From positions 8,830,361 through 8,894,360 of the forward strand of contig OX328126.1 in the NCBI GenBank assembly GCA_946811695.1: a DNA stretch of 64,000 nucleotides. Reading direction: 5' to 3'. The notes below the pieces were generated by a model, which saw only the letters and a list, made by a program, of their open reading frames with translations, searched no databases and was not told the DNA's origin. Of the stretch, positions 56,933-64,000 are shown one piece after another. Source of the DNA: Gonocerus acuteangulatus. Its lineage: Eukaryota > Arthropoda > Insecta > Hemiptera > Coreidae. Every line of letters begins with the position of its first letter. Position 1 is the stretch's first letter. The position numbers were made by a program, and so were the translations under genes.

Positions 56933-57160
56933 ACAAAACTGACAAACAAGGCATTTCTCCTATTTACGCTAATATTTTTCACAAACTCTCCCGACCTTTC
57001 ACCTAGTATTTTCCCATGCCTCTTGTGTATCCTTCCATTAACACCTTTTTCTCCTTCCTGTCATAAAACGCTTTTGATCCTTACCGACCTCCTCCCACCA
57101 CCTGTTTTGTTTTCAGTTACATATACCCTAGAAAATCCCAGTTTTCTTATTACAAGCCTT
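56933..57160. other. Spacer, nothing recognised
   Basis: Pyrimidine-rich sequence without a matched repeat. The 143-codon frame through here and the next array has no motif. Confidence 0.35.
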
Positions 57161-57252
57161 CAAATGTGCTTACAAGCCTCCAAATGTGCTTACAAGCCTC
57201 CAAATGTGCTTACAAGCCTCCAAATGTGCTTACAAGCCTCCAAATGTGCTTC
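57161..57252. repeat. 20-bp tandem repeat, about five copies
   Basis: Five units of CAAATGTGCTTACAAGCCTC with a single variant (CTTCAAATG) at the left. Confidence 0.95.
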
Positions 57253-57794
57253 AGCACAGTATAAGGCAGTCACATTCCAACCACTTCACTCCGCAGTGCT
57301 TAACTTCCAGTTGCACTCGCGCAGTTTTGCTTTCTTTCTTCTTTTACTTTCTTATTTTTTTTGTTTTGTTTCTCTTTTTCAATGGGTTAGGAAAAAAAAA
57401 AGAAAAAAAAAAAAGTTTTCTTATATACTTCCACTATGGTTACTTAAGTGTTAACTTTGGTCTTCCTCTGCCTCCCGGCACTTTCATTGGTATGTAGTAT
57501 CTTATTTCTCTGTTAAACATTAATTAATATTATTATTAGCACATATTTACTTGAATATACCTCAATGAAAAATTATTTTTTTTAATGTTTCTATTGATTT
57601 TCTAGAACTAATTTCTAGATATACACTAATGTTCACTTTACCTGTTTATTAATAACATAATTGTTCTAATAATTTAACAACAAATTGTTCTTTTATAATG
57701 AGTTGAATTGTATTTATAGACCTGTCATTTATCTTACTTATAAACTTTTTTTTTCTGTGTATTAATTTCTGTTTTTTTTTCTTTGTTTCTTGTC

Positions 57795-57880
57795 ATTTTA
57801 ACTGAGGAAGGCTACCAAAGAGTAGCTGAAACGTCCTGAATAAAGATTTTTTACAAAAATCGTATTGAGGTTTATTTGAG
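57795..57880 (+). ncRNA. Hammerhead-ribozyme-like motif, Penelope tail P4
   Basis: CTGAGGA (57,802-57,808), hairpin GCTA...TAGC, GAAAC (57,828-57,832), ACGT, triplet GTC (57,833-57,835), then CTGAATAAAG. The core is complete but stem I is not obvious, so activity is less likely than for P6. The sequence upstream (57,300-57,790) has no readable Penelope protein. Confidence 0.45.
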
Positions 57881-58150
57881 CCGAATCCCAAAGCCTGTTC
57901 CATGTTTGCTTGTTAAATTTTCTAGTCTTCCAGATTGCGGTATCGCACCAAATTAATAAGCCGGATTCCTGTCAAATATACACATTAAATTTATTTATTA
58001 ATTACTTGTTATTATTCGTGTCTAATCCGAAGCCTTGTTAAAATAACTTCCACAGAACTAATATCTCCCTACTCGTATCTCTAGTAGTCCACCTGGGTGT
58101 TCCCAGACTTACATTCGTGTTGTATGACGGCTCAGGAGGTAACTTGAGTA

Positions 58151-60480
58151 TTTCGAAGGATATTGCTGCTGTTGTAACTGATAATAACTATAGCAATTAG
58201 AGTTACTTAAGTAGTTGGTAGTATAAATCTTCTACAGTAATTACCGTAGTCTCTTACATTATTCGGTAACTGATATTATTAATATGATTATAAATATAAT
58301 TCTCATTTCGAAGGATATTGCTGCTGTTGTAACTGATAATACTTCTAGCAATTAGAGTTAGTTAAGTAGTTGGTAGTATAAATCTTCTACAGTAATTACC
58401 GTAGTCTCTTACATTATTCGGTAACTGATATTATTAATATGATTATAAATATAATTCTCATTTCGAAGGATATTGCTGGTGTTGTAACTGATAATACTTC
58501 TAGCAATTAGAGTTAGTTAAGTAGTTGGTAGTATAAATCTTCTACAGTAATTACCGTAGTCTCTTACATTATTCAGTAACTGATATTATTACTATGATTA
58601 TAAATATAATTCTCATTTCGAAGGATATTGCTGCTGTTGTAACTGATAATACTTCTAGCAATTAGAGTTAGTTAAGTAGTTGGTAGTATAAATCTTCTAC
58701 AGTAATTACCGTAGTCTCTTACATTATTCAGTAACTGATATTATTACTATGATTATAAATATAATTCTCATTTCGAAGGATATTGCTGCTGTTGTAACTG
58801 ATAATACTTCTAGCAATTAGAGTTAGTTAAGTAGTTGGTAGTATAAATCTTCTACAGTAATTACCGTAGTCTCTTACATTATTCAGTAACTGATATTATT
58901 ACTATGATTATAAATATAATTCTCATTTCGAAGGATATTGCTGCTGTTGTAACTGATAATACTTCTAGCAATTAGAGTTAGTTAAGTAGTTGGTAGTATA
59001 AATCTTCTACAGTAATTACCGTAGTCTCTTACATTATTCAGTAACTGATATTATTACTATGATTATAAATATAATTCTCATTTCGAAGGATATTGCTGCT
59101 GTTGTAACTGATAATACTTCTAGCAATTAGAGTTAGTTAAGTAGTTGGTAGTATAAATCTTCTACAGTAATTACCGTAGTCTCTTACATTATTCAGTAAC
59201 TGATATTATTACTATGATTATAAATATAATTCTCATTTCGAAGGATATTGCTGCTGTTGTAACTGATAATTCTTCTAGCAATTAGAGTTAGTTAAGTAGT
59301 TGGTAGTATAAATCTTCTACAGTAATTACCGTAGTCTCTTGCATTATTCAGTAACTGATATTATTACTATGATTATAAATATAATTCTCATTTCGAAGGA
59401 TATTGCTGCTGTTGTAACTGATAATACTTCTAGCAATTAGAGTTAGTTAAGTAGTTGGTAGTATAAATCTTCTACAGTAATTACCGTAGTCTCTTACATT
59501 ATTCAGTAACTGATATTATTACTATGATTATAAATATAATTCTCATTTCGAAGGATATTGCTGCTGTTGTAACTGATAATACTTCTAGCAATTAGAGTTA
59601 GTTAAGTAGTTGGTAGTATAAATCTTCTACAGTAATTACCGTAGTCTCTTACATTATGCAGTAACTGATATTATTACTATGATTATAAATATAATTCTCA
59701 TTTCGAAGGATATTGCTGCTGTTGTAACTGATAATTCTTCTAGCAATTAGAGTTAGTTAAGTAGTTGGTAGTATAAATCTTCTACAGTAATTACCGTAGT
59801 CTCTTACATTATTCAGTAACTGATATTATTACTATGATTATAAATATAATTCTCATTTCGAAGGATATTGCTGCTGTTGTAACTGATAATACTTCTAGCA
59901 ATTAGAGTTAGTTAAGTAGTTGGTAGTATAAATCTTCTACAGTAATTACCGTAGTCTCTTACATTATTCAGTAACTGATATTATTACTATGATTATAAAT
60001 ATAATTCTCATTTCGAAGGATATTGCTGCTGTTGTAACTGATAATACTTCTAGCAATTAGAGTTAGTTAAGTAGTTGGTAGTATAAATCTTCTACAGTAA
60101 TTACCGTAGTCTCTTACATTATTCAGTAACTGATATTATTACTATGATTATAAATATAATTCTCATTTCGAAGGATATTGCTGCTGTTGTAACTGATAAT
60201 ACTTCTAGCAATTAGAGTTAGTTAAGTAGTTGGTAGTATAAATCTTCTACAGTAATTACCGTAGTCTCTTACATTATTCAGTAACTGATATTATTACTAT
60301 GATTATAAATATAATTCTCATTTCGAAGGATATTGCTGCTGTTGTAACTGATAATACTTCTAGCAATTAGAGTTAGTTAAGTAGTTGGTAGTATAAATCT
60401 TCTACAGTAATTACCGTAGTCTCTTACATTATTCAGTAACTGATATTATTACTATGATTATAAATATAATTCTCATTTCG
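58151..60480. repeat. 155-bp satellite, 15 copies
   Basis: Fifteen whole units, each starting TTTCGAAGGATATTGCTGCT, at exact 155-bp spacing (58,151, 58,306, 58,461, 58,616 ... 60,476). The first two or three units carry private variants (GGTAACTGATATTATTAATA); the rest differ by single bases. The period is close to one nucleosome. Confidence 0.98.
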
Positions 60481-60559
60481 GAATTGAACATTTAAAGGGT
60501 AATACCAGCTTTTGCAATCAAAATCAAAGTCATTTTCTTGAACTTTTAATTAACAAATA

Positions 60560-60905
60560 AATCAATATATATTATAATTCAATGAATCGAACAAATCCAA
60601 CGTTTTTTTCTAGAAACTATCACAAAAAAGCTGCAGTTAAATTTTGTTTTCGAAAATGGTGAACAATTTTTCATTTTCTATTAAAAAATCCGTCGAAAAA
60701 CGCTCATAAAATCGTTATAATTTAATTGATCGAAAACATCCTACGTCATTTACTAGCAAATATCACGAGGAAGTTATAGTAAAAATTTGAAGTTGATCGG
60801 GCAAAAATTGAAGACGCCAGAGAATCGCCAGATTTGAAAAACTTAGTTTGGAGAAAACGACTTTAAACTTTAATTTTGGGAAACGCTCATTTCTGTACTA
60901 TTTAA
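60560..60905 (-). repeat. Interspersed repeat A, copy 3 (minus)
   Basis: Reverse match to 8,340-8,530: TTTGAAGTTGATCGGGCAAA, AATTGAAGACGCCAGAG, TCGCCAGATTTGAAAAAC. Confidence 0.5.
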
Positions 60906-61249
60906 TTTTTTTCATACTTTCTTGGAATAAAGATAAAAAAAAATGGTCCTTAATTTTGAAATTTATTAAAGTAGGAACAAAAAAAAAAAATCTTCAAATC
61001 AGCATAGCGTTCACTCGGAATCGGGATTTCACTCCGAAAATCGTATTTTTTTACTAATTTAAAAACGTTTACTTCACATGAACACTTTTTTTATATAATT
61101 TTTGATTAGTTAAGGAAGAATTTTATCCAATGAAAAAAAAAATAAATAAAAAATAATTATTCATCAAATGACCCTTAGCTCAAATATATATAACTGGCGA
61201 ATAAGGCGGAAGGTCAATAAAATATCGCCACACACTTTTACGCTTTTTA

Positions 61250-61305
61250 TTTATCTTCCCTACATGTTTCGCACCCTTTTTGGTGCCTCTTCAGGGGAAC
61301 ACTCT
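61250..61305 (-). ncRNA. Hammerhead-ribozyme-like motif, Penelope tail P5
   Basis: Minus strand: CTGAAGA (61,288-61,294), stem II GGCACC/GGTGC, GAAAC (61,266-61,270), ACATGT and triplet GTA, with stem I TTCCC/GGGAA. Sequence-identical core to P6 in the other arm. Confidence 0.65.
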
Positions 61306-61334
61306 TAAACATTAAATTCAGCCTCAACCTGAGG

Positions 61335-61961
61335 AATGGATATCATGCAATAAAATATGGTCATGAATTTGATTTTGAAAACATTAGAATATTAGAGAAA
61401 GAAAGAAATAGAATGAAAAGAAAGATTAAAGAAAACATACACATCATTAAAAACAGGAAAAAAGTGATAAATAAAAAAACGGAAATACACCATCTTAATA
61501 ATAATAATAAAGCCTTTTATTGTGTTCTTAACTCAACAAAAAAAATTAAATTACAATAAATATATACAAATAATTATAAATAACGGAAAATAAAATAACA
61601 ATTTCAATCTACGAAAAATTCTTATTTGAGTTTGAACATAGGCCTTCCATGAAGGAGTACCGGTCTAGGCTTTCCCAGGTGACCAGCCTACTGGGAAGCC
61701 GAGGTTCCTATCTGGGTCCACTTCTCCTTCCATGCATCTCTATCCCTCGCCAATCTCCACCATAATGGACCAGCCATCGTCTTGAAGAAGTCGCTCCATC
61801 TTTTCATTGGTCTTCCTCGTCGCCTCTTGTGACCATAGGGTGTCCAAACAGTCATCTCCGTTGACCACCTCTTATCTGTTCTTCTTAATACGTGACCAGC
61901 CCATCTTAATAATATTTTCATTAATTTATTTGATAAAAAAATAGGAAAATTGGTATTATAG
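61335..61961 (+). pseudogene. Penelope-like protein C-terminus, split by an RTE insertion
   Basis: First part 61,335-61,499 reads NGYHAIKYGHEFDFENIRIL, then EKERNRMKRKIKENIHIIKN, the C-terminal part of the GIY-YIG nuclease region of Penelope-like proteins (H-x-F-D-F-x-N, E-x-x-x-x-x-R-K-I-K-E-x-I-H-I). After the inserted LINE, the duplicated codons CAT CTT AAT resume the same frame and run to a stop at 61,959-61,961. The frame was therefore open when the LINE landed. The nuclease core and reverse transcriptase are missing. Confidence 0.8.
61504..61901 (-). mobile_element. RTE-type LINE, 5'-truncated, nested insertion
   Basis: A 13-bp target duplication CATCTTAATAATA (61,491-61,503 and 61,902-61,914) brackets it. 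The 3' end (left) is AATAAT/ATT microsatellite-like, typical of RTE elements. The coding end at 61,688-61,905 reads LLRWAGHVLRRTDKRW, then GHKRRRGRPMKRWSDFFKTM, AGPLWWRLARDRDAWKEKWT, the well-known C-terminus of RTE/BovB endonuclease-reverse transcriptases. A 3' UTR of about 180 bp follows the stop. Confidence 0.82.
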
Positions 61962-62132
61962 GACTATATTTCATCTGGAAATTAAAATCAATTTTAAATT
62001 TATGACGGATCGATTATCGATCAGCTGACTATTTGACACCATATTGGATTCGTTCAGTCAATGACCAGTCTAGACGAGGCCCTGCTAGTGGAAGGTTCCA
62101 TTCCTCAGGTTGAGGCTGAATTTAATGTTTAA

Positions 62133-62190
62133 GAGTGTTCCCCTGAAGAGGCACCAAAAAGGGTGCGAAACATGTAGGGAAGATAAATAA
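62133..62190 (+). ncRNA. Hammerhead-ribozyme-like motif, Penelope tail P6 (best copy)
   Basis: Stem I TTCCC (62,138-62,142) pairs with GGGAA (62,177-62,181). Core CTGAAGA (62,143-62,149); stem II GGCACC/GGGTGC (loop AAAAA); GAAAC (62,167-62,171); a very short stem III ACATGT; cleavage triplet GTA (62,174-62,176). Every conserved hammerhead core position is met. The tiny palindromic stem III is typical of retroelement hammerheads, which often act as dimers. Confidence 0.7.
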
Positions 62191-62250
62191 AAATTATAAA
62201 AGTGTGTGGCGATATTTTATTGACCTTCCGCCTTATTCACCAGTTATATA

Positions 62251-62509
62251 AATAAAAAAGTTACAAGGTAGTATTACCCCTGATAATACAAGCGATATAA
62301 GCCGAAATCAGAGGTATTCTGTAGTGAAAGGGTTTATAAGAGAGAGAGAGCTAGGTCAGCCGATCCTGCACCTGCGGGGGTGGGTGGTTGTCATGGAAAC
62401 CTAGGGATGAGAGAGAAACCTCCTTGTTAGGTTATCTCATAGTAAGGTTAATTAGCCTAATGAATCGCGAACACTAGGACCGTCCCTACATCAGCTCCAA
62501 GTATAGTTC
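62251..62509. other. Spacer, nothing recognised
   Basis: Short GA run near 62,340; otherwise no feature. Confidence 0.35.
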
Positions 62510-62529
62510 TCTCTCTCGCTCTCTCTCTT

Positions 62530-62610
<81 letters not shown>
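62510..62610. repeat. (CT)n microsatellite
   Basis: About 100 bases of CT with small interruptions. Confidence 0.95.
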
Positions 62611-62615
<5 letters not shown>

Positions 62616-62932
62616 TCGTGTCTGGAAAATCCATACTATAACATGGAGGGGCCATTTAGTTTCGTTTCCTAATTAGGTCGACATTCTTACTCATTATGAT
62701 AATTAAAACCGGTATTGTTTAATGTTTTTCATGAATGTATTAACCAGTTCAGCACAGCTGGTAATAGGGTCACAATAAAACAAATGATGCTTGCATTTCA
62801 GGAATAGTTGCTTTATTTTTGTGGGGTATTTTCATACGCGCAAAAATGAAATATTACAACATGAAAACATTCTCCACACAGATTAAGTAAAGAGAAATGT
62901 TGCAATAACTTAGTCCTATATACGTATTAAGA

Positions 62933-63121
62933 GGGGGTCTCCCGTGGTCTAGTGGCTATCGCGCTGGATCCATAAGCGGGAGATGGTGGGTTCGATTCCC
63001 ACCTCCGGCAGGAATTTTCTCATCTCAGGGCTCGCTGGGAAAATTCCTCGCCGCACCCTGGTTGTCGGCGCTAATGACCTAGATGTAGATGCGCCGTAAA
63101 AAAAAAAAAAAAAAAAAAAAA
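62933..63121 (+). mobile_element. tRNA-derived SINE, family T1, copy 3 (full, with target duplication)
   Basis: Head GGGTCTCCCGTGGTCTAGTG with B box GGGTTCGATTCCC, a body ending GATGTAGATGCGCCGT and a 22-base A tail. The 8-bp duplication TATTAAGA lies at 62,925-62,932 and 63,125-63,132, showing insertion by target-primed reverse transcription. The long pure A tail suggests it is the youngest of the three T1 copies. Confidence 0.9.
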
Positions 63122-63132
63122 TCTTATTAAGA

Positions 63133-63514
63133 ATTTCCCAGTTTTTAAAAATAGTCGACCAGAAGCCAACGATGCTACCGACAACGACATCTCCTCCTTC
63201 GGATCAGAAAAACGTTTGCATTATCGCCCGTGCTAATTTCTTTGATTTCCTTTTACAAATTCATTTCGTATAGTTATTTCTGCAAACATATAAACAAAAT
63301 AGATAAGTGGAGAAACTTTTGAAATGATGTACTTTTTGTGTATTATTTACATTTTAGTTAAGAGTCAAATACGCCGAGACAGCGCGTCCGCTGAAGGAGT
63401 TGTTTTGGAGCGTTCATTATCATACGGTACCAGACCCGGGAACCTAGCCTGGAATAAAGTAATGAGCTCCCAAATATGTGTGGATATATATATATATGTA
63501 TAGATACATATGTA

Positions 63515-63573
<59 letters not shown>

Positions 63574-64000
63574 AAGAAAGGAATATACCATTTATTGTTG
63601 GCTTTAATTTAATGAGAAAAAATAAATAAATATGTTGTGTACGGTTATATGTTATTCTATTAAAAAAAGAAAAAAAGATTAGATATATTTTGTACGGTTA
63701 GATTTAATGTAAGGAATACTTGTAAATAAAAATATTTAGGTGTAAGTGTATGGATATATGGTCGATACAAATGCAAAGTAACGAATGTGAAAAAATGCAT
63801 CTTTCATTGTCAATCTTTACTAATTTCTGCTGGACTTATGTACGGCAAATTGTTGAATCTTAGATCACTCTATTAAAGGGAAAGTATTCCACTATCAAAA
63901 GGTCAAATCTGCCGAATATTTGACGGTCCAAAAAAAAAAGTTATGAATAAATGCTTTTCCACTCTGAAAAGTGTTGATTTTCACATTCGATACTTCGGAT
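63133..64000. other. AT-rich spacer with a (TA)n microsatellite
   Basis: TA run at 63,484-63,570. Nothing else recognised up to the window end. Confidence 0.5.

Larger units (their letters stand above)
61187..62250 (+). mobile_element. Penelope-like element with inverted terminal arms
   Basis: Arms 61,187-61,340 and 62,096-62,250 are nearly perfect inverted copies of 154 bp (TATATAACTGGCGAATAAGG against CCTTATTCACCAGTTATATA). Each holds a hammerhead-like core. Between them on the plus strand is the end of a Penelope protein, split by an RTE LINE. Penelope-like elements are known to have repeat copies at both ends, sometimes inverted. Here almost all of the protein has been lost between the arms. 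Confidence 0.75.

Noticed and set aside
58151..60480. Centromere
   Set aside because: Only 15 units flanked by ordinary dispersed repeats; the nucleosome-like length alone is not evidence.

Overview
The window looks like repeat-dense, AT-rich intergenic DNA of an arthropod nuclear genome, most likely an insect. This rests on the mixture of decayed mobile elements, not on any host gene. Visible are Jockey-, I/R1- and RTE-type LINE fragments, Penelope-like elements with a GIY-YIG nuclease, a mariner fragment, a PIF/Harbinger transposase fragment, Transib-like elements with CACAGTG termini, tRNA- and 5S-rRNA-derived SINEs, and Helitron/Helentron-like elements. I found no intact host protein-coding gene, no functional tRNA or rRNA gene and nothing bacterial. 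The long open reading frames, including two of about 1,700 codons on opposite strands of the same DNA, come from tandem repeats whose period is a multiple of three.

Layout. 1-10 kb: tRNA-SINEs, microsatellites, a 27-bp and a 42-bp minisatellite, and a Jockey LINE 3' end. 10-14 kb: PIF/Harbinger remnants, then two copies of a Helitron-like family that carry different internal tandem repeats (31 bp and 120 bp), and a Penelope tail. 14-19.6 kb: a Helentron-like element with internal tandem units, another element with the same 3' end, a second tRNA-SINE, and a Penelope GIY-YIG fragment followed by two ribozyme-like tails. 20-25 kb: about 100 copies of a 49-bp satellite with 6-unit and 33-unit higher-order periods. 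25.8-27.1 kb: a 24-bp satellite. 28-29.3 kb: an inverted second copy of the Helentron-like element. 30-34 kb: a mosaic of LINE, SINE, foldback and mariner pieces. 34.9-36.2 kb: a candidate 1.3-kb solo LTR holding a 42-bp array. 36.7-39.9 kb: more LINE ends. 40.2-46.9 kb: a Transib-like element with perfect CGGCG duplications enclosing about 83 copies of a 63-bp satellite. 49.3-52.9 kb: a 5S-SINE, a tRNA-SINE, and a nested stack in which a Helitron-like repeat was hit by a Transib-like foldback element, itself hit by a LINE whose 3' region is a 39-bp satellite. 53.6-60.5 kb: 30-bp, 20-bp and 155-bp arrays and a 1-kb foldback element. 61.2-62.3 kb: a Penelope-like element with inverted terminal arms, broken by an RTE insertion. 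62.9-63.1 kb: a tRNA-SINE with a target duplication.

The elements do not act together as a pathway. The window records successive insertions, and their order can be read in several places. The two most notable themes are (1) tandem arrays that arose inside mobile elements (Transib-like, LINE 3' end, LTR, Helitron-like), which suggests element-borne seeding of satellites, and (2) repeated hammerhead-ribozyme-like cores (CTGANGA, stem II, GAAAC, short palindrome, GTH) at Penelope tails. All family assignments come from reading motifs by eye; no database search was run.
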